DNA of 14,918 bases from Gammaproteobacteria bacterium (GTDB taxonomy: Bacteria; Pseudomonadota; Gammaproteobacteria; SZUA-229). Shown one piece after another: positions 1 through 7,559 of this stretch. The notes under the pieces were generated by a model. It worked only from the letters and a program-made list of their open reading frames with translations, did no database searches and was not told the origin of the DNA. How positions within the stretch are numbered: position 1 is the first letter of the stretch; every line of letters begins with the position of its first letter. The translations under genes and the position numbers were made by a program. The stretch lies in the NCBI GenBank assembly GCA_029880105.1, contig JAOUPA010000036.1, positions 1 to 14,918 on the forward strand. The letters are read 5' to 3'.

Positions 1-428
1 TTCAGCGACAGAATAGCCTTCTCGATTATGGCTGCGGCTCAGGCATTCTGGCCATTGCCGCCTTGATGCTGGGCGTGGAGCAGGCAGATGGCGTTGATAT
101 CGACCCACAGGCACTGGAAGCCAGTCTGGCCAATGCCAGGGCCAACCAGGTAGAAACTCGCCTGCATTTATTCGATACAGAACAATTTGCTGCCATCAAG
201 GGGCAACAGCAATATGAAATTGTGGTTGCCAATATCCTGAGCGGCCCCCTGGTCGAGCTGGCACCAATACTCGCAGCGCACACGCTAGCTGGTGGGGACA
301 TTGTGCTTTCGGGCATTCTGGCTGAGCAGGCTAACAGCGTAATCAAGGCCTATACCCCCTACTTTGAAATGGATGCGCCCGTTTTCGAAGACGACTGGAC
401 ACAATTACACGGTTGCAGACGGAGTTAA
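1..428 (+). CDS. prmA: Ribosomal protein L11 methyltransferase, C-terminal part (5' end outside window)
   Basis: PrmA trimethylates ribosomal protein L11 in the cytoplasm using S-adenosylmethionine. The gene enters from the left edge; the first complete codon is at position 3 and the frame runs to TAA at 426-428. The first residues contain LLDYGCGSGILAIAA, the glycine-rich SAM-binding motif I of class I methyltransferases in the form typical of PrmA. It is followed by an acidic strand end (DGVDIDP) and the catalytic-region motif VVANILSGPL, the PrmA version of motif IV. The end, DDWTQLHGCRRS, matches the usual PrmA terminus. About half of the protein (roughly 141 residues of just under 300) is in the window, so an internal TTG at 63 is not the start. 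The next gene begins 21 bp downstream on the same strand. Family assignment is secure. Confidence 0.95.
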   Translation, partial: QRQNSLLDYGCGSGILAIAALMLGVEQADGVDIDPQALEASLANARANQVETRLHLFDTEQFAAIKGQQQYEIVVANILSGPLVELAPILAAHTLAGGDIVLSGILAEQANSVIKAYTPYFEMDAPVFEDDWTQLHGCRRS

Positions 429-449
429 TTCGCTGCATCATACGATCCC

Positions 450-1721
450 ATGCAGACACAGTGCCCACATTGTCATACCGTTTTTAAAGTCTCAGATGAA
501 CATCTGAAGATGGCTGATGGCTTTGTGCGTTGCGGTGTTTGTAAAGAAGTGTTCAATGCCATACCGGATAAAGCAAAGGCAACTCTACAGGCACACCAAG
601 AGCGCCCATCAGCCAAAGATACTACCGCCAGTCAACCTGAGAAAACTACCAGTCAAAAGGCAAAAGATGAGAACCGCGATTCCGGCGCAGTAAATAAGAC
701 TAGATTTGAAACTGATTCAATTACCGGTAGAGTGCAAAACAAATCTTCAGGCAACGAGAGCGTGCCAGTCAATGTAAACAAGCCAATTATAGATACCACA
801 CCATCTAATCAGCCTGCACAGAATGATATGTTCAGCGCATCACCAGATGCAGCACCTCCTAAGGCTAAACCGGCCACCAGTACCACTACGAACATCAAAT
901 CAGAAACAAAAGCAGAAGCAGCAAAACCCGAAACTAAAGAAGGTGCAGCCATAAAATCCACCGCCGCTGCTACAGAAGCACTTGCTACAGCTAAAACTGA
1001 TAGCAAAATTAACGAACAGGATATAAAACCTGAAAGCGCAGCAATCGCTAAAGAACCGCTTAAGGCAACCAGCCAATCTGCAGCAAAGGCCGATAACCTG
1101 ACGTCAAGCACACCGGCCAAAACTGAAACTCTCACCAGAAATGCGCCAGACAAACCAAACCGCAAAGCTGAGAATGACCTGTTTAGCGATGTGCAAAGCA
1201 AACTCATCCCTGATGAGTTTCGCATACCCGAATTACACAACACCTACTCCATCTGGCAGGATCTCGCCTGGAGCGTTGCCATTTTAATGCTCGCCGCCAG
1301 CCTGTTTGTCGAATACGCCTGGTTCAACCGCAACGAACTGGTAGCAAATCCACAGCTACGCCCCTATATCACCCAATTCTGTTTTATCACCGACTGTAAT
1401 ACCATGGATTTGCGCGAGCCTGGCCAGATTGAAATGACGACGCGTAATATCTACACCCATCCCAATGTCAGAAATGCATTGATGATTTCGGGCACGCTGA
1501 TCAATCATGCCAAATTCGAGCAACCCTACCCGAATATCCTCATTGATTTTTCTGATGTCCGCGGTGAAGTCATCGCTTCACGCACATTCACCCCGGAAGA
1601 TTATTTACAGATCAAGGCGACTAGCCTCAGACCCCTCGCACCTGAGATACCTGTCAATTTCAATATAGAAATTCAGGATCCCGGTAAAAATGCAATGACC
1701 TACGAATTCAGCTTTCTATAA
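450..1721 (+). CDS. Zinc-ribbon, DUF3426 membrane-anchored protein of unknown function
   Basis: A 423-residue protein with three visible parts. Residues 1-40 form an MJ0042-type zinc ribbon, with Cys5-x2-Cys8 and Cys28-x2-Cys31 placed to bind one zinc. Residues about 45-250 are low-complexity, rich in Ala, Lys, Thr, Ser and Glu, and probably disordered. One hydrophobic segment at about 272-292 (LAWSVAILMLAASLFVEYAWF) is followed by a C-terminal domain of about 130 residues of the DUF3426 type. With the ribbon before a single helix, the likely topology is cytoplasmic N-terminus and periplasmic C-terminal domain. The gene lies between prmA and dusB, the position this family holds in pseudomonads (PA4851-like); its function is not known to me. 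No clear Shine-Dalgarno precedes the ATG. The start is supported because the ribbon begins at residue 5. Confidence 0.85.
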   Translation: MQTQCPHCHTVFKVSDEHLKMADGFVRCGVCKEVFNAIPDKAKATLQAHQERPSAKDTTASQPEKTTSQKAKDENRDSGAVNKTRFETDSITGRVQNKSSGNESVPVNVNKPIIDTTPSNQPAQNDMFSASPDAAPPKAKPATSTTTNIKSETKAEAAKPETKEGAAIKSTAAATEALATAKTDSKINEQDIKPESAAIAKEPLKATSQSAAKADNLTSSTPAKTETLTRNAPDKPNRKAENDLFSDVQSKLIPDEFRIPELHNTYSIWQDLAWSVAILMLAASLFVEYAWFNRNELVANPQLRPYITQFCFITDCNTMDLREPGQIEMTTRNIYTHPNVRNALMISGTLINHAKFEQPYPNILIDFSDVRGEVIASRTFTPEDYLQIKATSLRPLAPEIPVNFNIEIQDPGKNAMTYEFSFL

Positions 1722-1792
1722 GAAAACTGCCCTCGAAACCGGCTGTCGACCTTTATTCTCAAATCCAGCACTATCTGGCAAAATTACACCCG

Positions 1793-2806
1793 ATGAAAAT
1801 CGGCCCCTACACCCTTGATAACCCTTTGATACTTGCCCCGATGGCCGGGATTACCGATCGCCCGTTTCGCGTACTCTGCCGCGAACAGGGCGCCGCGCTC
1901 GCGGTTTCGGAAATGGTGACCTCCAACAAACAGCTGTGGCATTCGCGTAAAACCCAGCTTCGTCTCGATCATACCGGCGAAACCACACCACGCAGTGTGC
2001 AGATAGCAGGTACTAATCCAGAGCAGATGGCTGAAGCCGCGTTATTTAACGTGGAGAATGGCGCACAGATTATCGACATCAACATGGGTTGCCCAGCCAA
2101 AAAAGTGTGCAATGTCATGGCTGGCTCTGCCCTGATGAAGGACGAAGCCCTGGTCACTGAAATTTTGCGGCATGTGGTAAGCGCAGTTGATGTGCCGGTC
2201 ACACTCAAGATTCGTACTGGCTGGGACCTCGATAACCGCAACGCCCTGAATATTGCCCATATCGCAGAGACCGAGGGCATACAGGCACTCAGCATTCACG
2301 GCCGCAGTCGCGCCTGCGCATTCAAGGGTGAAGCCGAATACGAAACCATTGCCAATGTTAAATCACGTATCAAAATTCCGGTTATCGCCAACGGTGATAT
2401 CGACTCACCCGAAAAAGCCGCTGAAGTACTCAAACAAACCGGTGTCGATGCGATTATGATTGGCCGTGGCGCACAGGGACGACCATGGATTTTCAAAGAG
2501 ATACTGCATTATCTTGAACATGGAAAAAAATTACCCGTTCCCGAGACAAAAGAAGTAATTTTGCTATTGAATAAACACCTCAAAAGCCTGTATGATTTTT
2601 ACGGTGAAACTATGGGTGTACGCATCGCCCGTAAGCACATCGGCTGGTACTGTAATAACTATTTTAATCAATCAGTTGAAACCAACTCGGCAACGATGGC
2701 CGAGATTGCATCATTTAGAAAAAGCATAAACAAAGTTGAATCCACTGCAATTCAGCTTGAACAAACAATAAATTTTTTCGCACAAGGGAGATTACTGGCC
2801 GCATGA
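1793..2806 (+). CDS. dusB: tRNA-dihydrouridine synthase B
   Basis: DusB is a flavin (FMN) enzyme that reduces a uridine in the tRNA D-loop to dihydrouridine using NADPH. The 337-residue protein shows the family marks in order: LAPMAGITDRPFR near the N-terminus (FMN-binding start of the TIM barrel), INMGCPAKKV with the catalytic Cys at residue 100, GSALM, LKIRTGW, SIHGRSR, and the C-terminal phosphate-binding run IANGDI…GVDAIMIGRGAQGRPWIF. Cys100 and the overall length match E. coli DusB. One small difference is VCN after the catalytic motif where E. coli has VNR. The frame is open further upstream but offers no ATG or GTG, and the protein begins at the expected MKIGPYTL. No good ribosome binding site is visible. 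The stop codon overlaps the fis start (ATGA), indicating translational coupling in a dusB-fis operon. Confidence 0.97.
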   Translation: MKIGPYTLDNPLILAPMAGITDRPFRVLCREQGAALAVSEMVTSNKQLWHSRKTQLRLDHTGETTPRSVQIAGTNPEQMAEAALFNVENGAQIIDINMGCPAKKVCNVMAGSALMKDEALVTEILRHVVSAVDVPVTLKIRTGWDLDNRNALNIAHIAETEGIQALSIHGRSRACAFKGEAEYETIANVKSRIKIPVIANGDIDSPEKAAEVLKQTGVDAIMIGRGAQGRPWIFKEILHYLEHGKKLPVPETKEVILLLNKHLKSLYDFYGETMGVRIARKHIGWYCNNYFNQSVETNSATMAEIASFRKSINKVESTAIQLEQTINFFAQGRLLAA

Positions 2807-3105
2807 GCGCACAGAATATTTATTCCATCGACGACCATCTAAAAAAAGATAGTTCAGATGAACATAGCATACAGTCAACTTCTCCTATTTATGATGCCGT
2901 AAAAGGCTCCATAAAACGCTATCTGCAGGAACTGGAAGATACCCAGCCCAGTGAAATGTACGCCATGGTCTTGAGCCAGATCGAACAGCCACTACTGGAA
3001 ACCATACTTGAACACACTGGCGGCAACCAGTCGCGTGCCGCAGAATACCTTGGCCTGAACCGCGGTACCCTGCGTAAAAAGCTGCGGATGTACAACCTGG
3101 ACTAG
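2803..3105 (+). CDS. fis: Fis nucleoid-associated DNA-binding protein
   Basis: Fis is a small dimeric DNA-bending protein that organises the nucleoid and activates rRNA and other growth-linked promoters. The 100-residue product is close to the usual 98. The C-terminal helix-turn-helix is unmistakable: GGNQSRAAEYLGLNRGTLRKKL at about 74-95, including the recognition helix residues N-R-G-T-L-R-K-K. The middle part (Y-L-x-E-L-E-D, MYAMVLSQIEQPLLETIL) forms the dimerisation helices. The N-terminal ~25 residues are variable. It overlaps the dusB stop by 4 bp, the classical gammaproteobacterial arrangement in which fis is co-transcribed with and coupled to dusB. No separate promoter is evident in front of it. 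Confidence 0.97.
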   Translation: MSAQNIYSIDDHLKKDSSDEHSIQSTSPIYDAVKGSIKRYLQELEDTQPSEMYAMVLSQIEQPLLETILEHTGGNQSRAAEYLGLNRGTLRKKLRMYNLD

Positions 3106-3171
3106 CACATCCCCGGCACAACCGCATAAAACAATACCCGCTACACACTCCACCAGAGCGCCATTCTCCGG

Positions 3172-3177
3172 TATAAT
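3172..3177 (+). promoter_or_regulatory. Candidate -10 box of a purH promoter
   Basis: A perfect TATAAT lies in the 107-bp fis-purH gap, about 35 bp before the purH ATG. No convincing -35 hexamer sits 16-18 bp upstream and I see no PurR-type operator. This is only a candidate sigma70 start, which would let purH be expressed separately from dusB-fis. Confidence 0.4.
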
Positions 3178-3212
3178 CGCCGGCTTTGTAATACTCGCAC
3201 ACGAGACCGAAA

Positions 3213-4790
3213 ATGACCGATTTAACTCAGCGCCCTGTACGACGCGCCCTCATCAGCGTTTCCGATAAAGCTGGCATCGTAGAATTTGCCAGAGCCCTGC
3301 ACCAACAGGGAGTCGAAATCCTGTCCACAGGTGGCACCGCAAAATTACTGGCGGATGAATTTATACCGGTTAAAGAAGTCTCACAGCACACCGGCTTCCC
3401 GGAAATGATGGATGGTCGCGTAAAAACTCTGCACCCTAAAATTCACGGCGGCATTTTAGGACGTCGCGGAAAAGATGATGATGTTATGAAGGCCAATGAC
3501 ATCGCGCCAATAGATCTGGTAGTTGTTAATCTCTACCCCTTCGAAGCTACCGTTGCCAAAAAAGACTGCACGTTGGCCGACGCCATTGAAAATATTGATA
3601 TCGGTGGTCCAGCCATGGTTCGCTCCACCGCTAAAAACCACGCTTTTGTCACCATCATCGTTGACCCTGCTGACTATGACCGCGTTCTTGAGGAAATCAA
3701 ATCCAGCGATGGTATCATTTCTGACGCTACACGTTTCGACCTGGCAGTAAAGGCTTTCGAACACACAGCAAAATATGATGGCATGATTGCCAATTACCTC
3801 GGTAAACTAAAAGCCGATGGCAGCAAGGATGAGTTCCCACGTACTATCAACCTGCAATTCAACAAGACACAGGAAATGCGTTACGGTGAAAATCCCCACC
3901 AGAATGCGGCCTTCTATATCGACCCGGCCTCAACCGAGGCCTGTATAGCTACTGCCAGGCAGATTCAGGGCAAGGAGTTGTCATTCAATAATATTGGTGA
4001 TACCGATGCAGCACTGGAGTGTGTCAAACAGTTCAAGGAGCCAGCCTGCGTTATCGTCAAGCATGCAAATCCCTGTGGCGTTGCTGTTAACAGCACCCTT
4101 CTGGAGGCCTACAACCGTGCCTATAGCACCGATCCAGAGTCAGCCTTTGGCGGCATCATTGCATTCAATCGTGAACTCGATGGTGAAACCGCAAAAGCCA
4201 TTGTCGATCGCCAGTTTGTCGAAGTCATCATTGCACCCAGTATTAGTAAGGCAGCCAAAGACGCCGTTGCTGAAAAGAAAAATGTGCGCTTACTGGAATG
4301 CGGCGAATGGGACATTGACAATATAACAGCACGACTCGACTATAAACGCGTCAATGGCGGCCTTCTGGTTCAGGATACCGATCTACAATTATTTAACAGT
4401 ATGGATATTGTCAGTGAGCGTAAACCTTCTGAAAAAGAAATCACTGATATGCTGTTCACATGGCGTGTAGCCAAATTCGTAAAATCCAATGCCATTGTCT
4501 ATGGCAAGGACCAGATGACTATTGGTGTTGGAGCTGGTCAGATGAGCCGTATCAATAGTGCACGTATTGCCGGCATCAAGGCAGAACATGCTGGACTGGA
4601 AGTAAAGGGTGCTGTTATGGCCTCAGATGCCTTCTTCCCCTTCCGCGACGGTATCGATGCCGCTCACGAAGCCGGGATTACCGCGGTAATTCAACCTGGT
4701 GGTTCGATGCGTGATGAGGAAGTGATTGCTGCTGCAAATGAATACGGCATGATTATGATGTTAACCGGCATGCGCCACTTCAGACACTAG
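3213..4790 (+). CDS. purH: Bifunctional AICAR formyltransferase / IMP cyclohydrolase
   Basis: PurH catalyses the last two steps of de novo purine synthesis: formyl transfer from 10-formyl-tetrahydrofolate to AICAR, then ring closure to IMP. The 525-residue length fits the family (about 529 in E. coli). The N-terminal MGS-like cyclohydrolase domain shows ALISVSDKAGI, ILSTGGTAKLL, MDGRVKTLHPKIHGGIL and DLVVVNLYPFEATV. The transformylase domain shows EMRYGENPHQ, the catalytic KHANPCG (about residues 283-289), AFGGIIAFNRELD, KSNAIVYGKD, GAGQMSRINSA, SDAFFPFRDGID and the terminal IQPGGSMRDEEVI…MTGMRHFRH-type end. All expected motifs are intact. It follows fis by 107 bp, as in pseudomonads. The purD gene that often follows is missing; the next gene is on the opposite strand. 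Confidence 0.98.
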   Translation: MTDLTQRPVRRALISVSDKAGIVEFARALHQQGVEILSTGGTAKLLADEFIPVKEVSQHTGFPEMMDGRVKTLHPKIHGGILGRRGKDDDVMKANDIAPIDLVVVNLYPFEATVAKKDCTLADAIENIDIGGPAMVRSTAKNHAFVTIIVDPADYDRVLEEIKSSDGIISDATRFDLAVKAFEHTAKYDGMIANYLGKLKADGSKDEFPRTINLQFNKTQEMRYGENPHQNAAFYIDPASTEACIATARQIQGKELSFNNIGDTDAALECVKQFKEPACVIVKHANPCGVAVNSTLLEAYNRAYSTDPESAFGGIIAFNRELDGETAKAIVDRQFVEVIIAPSISKAAKDAVAEKKNVRLLECGEWDIDNITARLDYKRVNGGLLVQDTDLQLFNSMDIVSERKPSEKEITDMLFTWRVAKFVKSNAIVYGKDQMTIGVGAGQMSRINSARIAGIKAEHAGLEVKGAVMASDAFFPFRDGIDAAHEAGITAVIQPGGSMRDEEVIAAANEYGMIMMLTGMRHFRH

Positions 4791-5162
4791 GCAAAACAGA
4801 AACACCTAACGCCACTAATATAGTTGTAAATATTGATAATATATAATGAACCGCTATGTTTCTGAATCGATACTCACCTTTTATTAGTAATGAAAATAGA
4901 AACATCGAAGAAAAAAATATAATTGTTGGACCAACAAATACTTTTACTACTAACAACACACTCCAAGTAAACTGATATGTGTTATCAACACCCCCAATAG
5001 GCCATCCCGGAATTTATCATCGCGTCCAAACTTACCAAATTAAACGGGTTGAACAATGATGCAACTATTAGCATATACAACTTATGTTTATACATACTCA
5101 CACCATCTGCTAATGATGCTAACGCATCATAATAAAGGAGGCGAGCTCAATAATGCTTGAGC
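4791..5162. other. Gene-free convergent spacer between purH and ccoH
   Basis: These 372 bp separate the 3' ends of two converging genes. The region is AT-rich, has stops in all frames, and I see no supported gene or tRNA. It holds a perfect dyad TTGTTGG-A-CCAACAA (4923-4937), an 8-bp inverted repeat ATGTTTCT/AGAAACAT (4856-4863 and 4898-4905, 34-nt loop) and two hairpins near its right end. No GC-rich stem followed by a T run is visible just behind purH. Confidence 0.6.
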
Positions 5163-5163
5163 T
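5113..5163 (-). terminator. Tandem hairpins at the end of the cco gene string
   Basis: Read on the - strand, a 7-bp stem AGCTCAA / TTGAGCT with a 6-nt loop (5144-5163) starts at the ccoH stop codon. After a short T-rich stretch, a second 7-bp stem ATGATGC / GCATCAT with a 4-nt loop follows (5113-5130). Neither is followed by a clean T run, so this may be a weak terminator or a 3' RNA-stabilising structure. The inverted repeats are certain; the role is inferred. Confidence 0.35.
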
Positions 5164-5675
5164 TACGGTTCTAAATTCACGGTAATGCGCTGATCAGCCT
5201 GTAGTTGACCATTCAACCGCCATTCACCATCATATAATTCAAGGTACCATTTACCTTTGTGCAATGGCTGTTTTAACAGGCCGATGTATTGCTCACCCTG
5301 ACCACGGTTTAATACCACTTCGACATCATTATGATTATGCGTTGCATACTGTAACTTCATATGTAACGTATCCGGATATGCCTGCAGCTTACCCTTATTA
5401 AAATTCAGATTCATCCAGCCTTCGCTGTTGTCCATTTCGAAAACAGCACTAATTCCCTGCTCCTGCGCCACAGCATCACGACGCAAATCAAGATTAATCG
5501 CCTTGCCCTGTTTATAATAATCATCTTCGACCAGGCCATCATCAGTCGTAACGGCTAACCAGATCATTACTACACCCATGATCACTGCCGAAAATGGAAT
5601 GGCAATAACCATCCAGACCAGAGGATGACGATACCATGGACGTATTGCTAAATTATTCATTATCACATCACTCAT
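5163..5675 (-). CDS. ccoH: FixH/CcoH-type cbb3 oxidase assembly protein
   Basis: FixH-family proteins are small inner-membrane proteins needed for assembly or stability of cbb3 oxidase, acting with CcoG and the copper ATPase CcoI. The 170-residue product has a short cytoplasmic start ending in RPWYRHPLVW, one membrane helix (about 18-43), then the family signature TDDGLVEDDYYKQGKAIN just outside the membrane, and a periplasmic beta-rich domain ending in LYDGEWRLNGQL. The gene starts 6 bp after the ccoG stop, so it belongs to the same transcript. No strong Shine-Dalgarno is seen before the ATG at 5675. An in-frame ATG five codons later (5660) is an alternative start. Family assignment rests on the signature, length and position; paralogue naming (ccoH versus fixH) is by context. 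Confidence 0.88.
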   Translation of the reverse strand: MSDVIMNNLAIRPWYRHPLVWMVIAIPFSAVIMGVVMIWLAVTTDDGLVEDDYYKQGKAINLDLRRDAVAQEQGISAVFEMDNSEGWMNLNFNKGKLQAYPDTLHMKLQYATHNHNDVEVVLNRGQGEQYIGLLKQPLHKGKWYLELYDGEWRLNGQLQADQRITVNLEP

Positions 5676-5681
5676 AACTAT

Positions 5682-7106
5682 CTAAATAGGCCCTATAAAT
5701 CGAGCTTCTTCTCTAATAACCAGGTCTTTTTGATGGTCTGCCTGTAAAATAAACTCAATTTCACTACTTCGCTTTTTCAAATTCTCGGGGTCAACTTTTG
5801 CCCTGATCGGAATTTCAATTATACTGCCCGAAGCCACCTCTATATACTTCCTGTCCATATCAATAATCAGCCCGTCGATACCTGCAACTGTCAAATGATA
5901 ACTACGCCTGACATTATCCATATTCATCACTTTAACAATATACACATTTTCGACCAGCCCTTCATTGGTCTCACGATACAGGCTATTTCGATCTCTAATT
6001 ACATCCATCGCCAGTGGATCACGATTAGCAATAGCATAAAAAGTACTTGCTGTAATCAGCAATAATATAATTGCATAAACAACAATTCTAGGGCGAATAA
6101 AATGTGGTGATTCACCATGCAACATATTCTCAGTGGTATATCGAACCAATCCCTTGTCATAACCCATCTTTTCCATTACATCGTTACATGCATCAATACA
6201 GGCGGCACAACCAATACAGTTATACTGCAGACCATCACGAATATCGATACCTGTTGGGCAGACCTGCACGCAGATAGTGCAGTCGATGCAGTCGCCTAAA
6301 CCCTCCGCTTTATGATCGATACCTTTTTTACGGCTACCGCGCGATTCACCACGTGCTGCATCGTATGAAATAATCAGAGTATCTTTATCGATCATAGCAC
6401 TCTGGAAACGTGCATATGGGCACATGTAGGTACATACCTGCTCACGTAACCAGCCTGCATTACCATAGGTAGCAAAGCTATAAAATAAAATCCAGAACCA
6501 CTCCCATGGCCCAAGATCAAACATCAACACATTAATCGCCAGTTCTTTTATTGGTGAAAAAAATCCAACAAAAGTAAAACCTGTGTATAACGAAAAAACA
6601 ATCCAGACAAAATGCTTGGTGGCCTTAATTCTGAATTTCCGCAAAGACCAGGGCGCCTTGTCCAGCTTCATCTGCTGTGACCGGCTGCCTTCGATCATTC
6701 TCTCCATGCTCAGGAAAACTTCAGTCCAGACAGTTTGGGGACAGGCAAAGCCACACCATAAACGACCCGCTAAAGCAGTAAAGAAGAAGAGTGAAAGCGC
6801 TGCAACAATCAGTAACATCGCGAGATAGAAAAAATCCTGTGGCCAGAACACAATACCAAAGACGTAAAATTTACGCGCAGGCAGATCAAACAGAACCAGC
6901 TGAGTACCTTCCCACTCTAGCCATGGAACAATATAGTAAAGACCAAGTAGAACAAATACACCGGTGGCTCGCAATATTGCAAACAGACCATGTACTTCAC
7001 GAGGATAGATTTTTTTGCGTTTCGCGTAGAGAGACTGCTCTACTTCATCAGAGATCGGTACCGCTACTTCTGCAGAAGTAACTTCTTTGTTAGAAAGCTC
7101 GCTCAT
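5682..7106 (-). CDS. ccoG: CcoG/FixG/RdxA cbb3 oxidase accessory protein (Fe-S, copper handling)
   Basis: CcoG is an inner-membrane ferredoxin-like protein that supports copper insertion into cbb3 oxidase; related proteins have been reported to reduce Cu(II). The 474-residue protein has several membrane segments (about 42-62, 85-112, 165-185, 202-216, 344-364). Two conserved membrane-proximal cysteine pairs are present: C118/C122 in WCGFACPQTVW and C225/C229 in CTYMCPYARFQ. A soluble ferredoxin-like insert has two complete CxxCxxCxxxC motifs at C273-C276-C279-C283 and C297-C300-C303-C307, enough for two [4Fe-4S] clusters. The C-terminal ~110 residues form the periplasmic Ig-like domain of this family. 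The start at 7106 lacks a clear ribosome binding site. It lies 125 bp downstream of the small membrane gene, behind a possible terminator, and 6 bp ahead of ccoH. Confidence 0.97.
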   Translation of the reverse strand: MSELSNKEVTSAEVAVPISDEVEQSLYAKRKKIYPREVHGLFAILRATGVFVLLGLYYIVPWLEWEGTQLVLFDLPARKFYVFGIVFWPQDFFYLAMLLIVAALSLFFFTALAGRLWCGFACPQTVWTEVFLSMERMIEGSRSQQMKLDKAPWSLRKFRIKATKHFVWIVFSLYTGFTFVGFFSPIKELAINVLMFDLGPWEWFWILFYSFATYGNAGWLREQVCTYMCPYARFQSAMIDKDTLIISYDAARGESRGSRKKGIDHKAEGLGDCIDCTICVQVCPTGIDIRDGLQYNCIGCAACIDACNDVMEKMGYDKGLVRYTTENMLHGESPHFIRPRIVVYAIILLLITASTFYAIANRDPLAMDVIRDRNSLYRETNEGLVENVYIVKVMNMDNVRRSYHLTVAGIDGLIIDMDRKYIEVASGSIIEIPIRAKVDPENLKKRSSEIEFILQADHQKDLVIREEARFIGPI

Positions 7107-7219
7107 TAATCATTAAACAACTATTAGTTTATTACCTTATTCTGTTATAAGGAGCAGACAATGATTACATCTACTTTTTAGCAGACCTATAAATCAAAGC
7201 TAAATAATGTATTCAGTCG

Positions 7220-7243
7220 AAAAACAGCTTTTTAAGCCGCTGT
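7220..7243 (-). terminator. Possible intrinsic terminator between the small membrane gene and ccoG
   Basis: On the - strand, ACAGC (7243-7239) and GCTGT (7228-7224) can pair around a 10-nt loop, with a T run reading into 7220. The stem is only 5 bp and includes the stop codon of the upstream gene in its loop. If real, it would be leaky and would lower ccoG-ccoH relative to ccoNOQP. Confidence 0.33.
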
Positions 7244-7495
7244 ATCAGCATTCTTTCTTTCAGGTACCTTACAAGGCTTCAGAAAATAGCAGGTTGCCAT
7301 GCAATTACAGACACCAAACAACCAGAAAGTAAAAAAGCCTATGGTATACGCACCCAAACGACTAATGTCGAAATCGATGAATATGATACTGGGATCAAAG
7401 ACGGAAAAAAAGACAATCGTCGCAATACTGGCCGTAATAAACGACGGCCATAGTATTGAAACGATTCTCTGTATGACTGGAATAGTAGCATCCAT
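7232..7495 (-). CDS. Small two-helix, cysteine-rich membrane protein of unknown function in the cbb3 cluster
   Basis: An 87-residue protein with two predicted membrane helices, about 11-33 (IVSILWPSFITASIATIVFFSVF) and 47-72, joined by an acidic loop DPS…FIDFD. The ends suggest a hairpin with both termini cytoplasmic. I recall small hypothetical proteins with the same outline (QR-x-x-x-LWPSF, SRLxAYTIxFFxFW) beside cco genes in other gammaproteobacteria, but no function. Four cysteines cluster at the end of helix 2 (C63, C65, C69, C75; pattern CxCx3Cx5C), which could hold a metal such as copper; this is inference. The gene lies 64 bp behind ccoP and 125 bp before ccoG on the same strand. The ATG at 7495 has no clear ribosome binding site. 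The frame stays open upstream without ATG or GTG start, so the exact start is uncertain. Confidence 0.75.
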   Translation of the reverse strand: MDATIPVIQRIVSILWPSFITASIATIVFFSVFDPSIIFIDFDISRLGAYTIGFFTFWLFGVCNCMATCYFLKPCKVPERKNADTAA

Positions 7496-7559
7496 GGATG
7501 CAGATATTACACGAACCAGTATTTTTGACCAGCCTCTTTTATACTCAATCTACAATTAA

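Noticed and set aside
809..1243. 144-codon frame on the - strand opposite the DUF3426 linker
   Set aside because: Ala/Ser/Val-rich shadow of the Ala/Lys/Thr-rich linker; no start signal or motif.
4824..4847. TTGTAA and TATAAT as a promoter behind purH
   Set aside because: Spacing is 12 bp, too short for sigma70, and no gene follows.
4856..4975. 39-codon ATG-started frame on the + strand in the purH-ccoH spacer
   Set aside because: No ribosome binding site, no recognisable motif, low-complexity Asn/Thr/Ile content typical of chance frames in AT-rich DNA.
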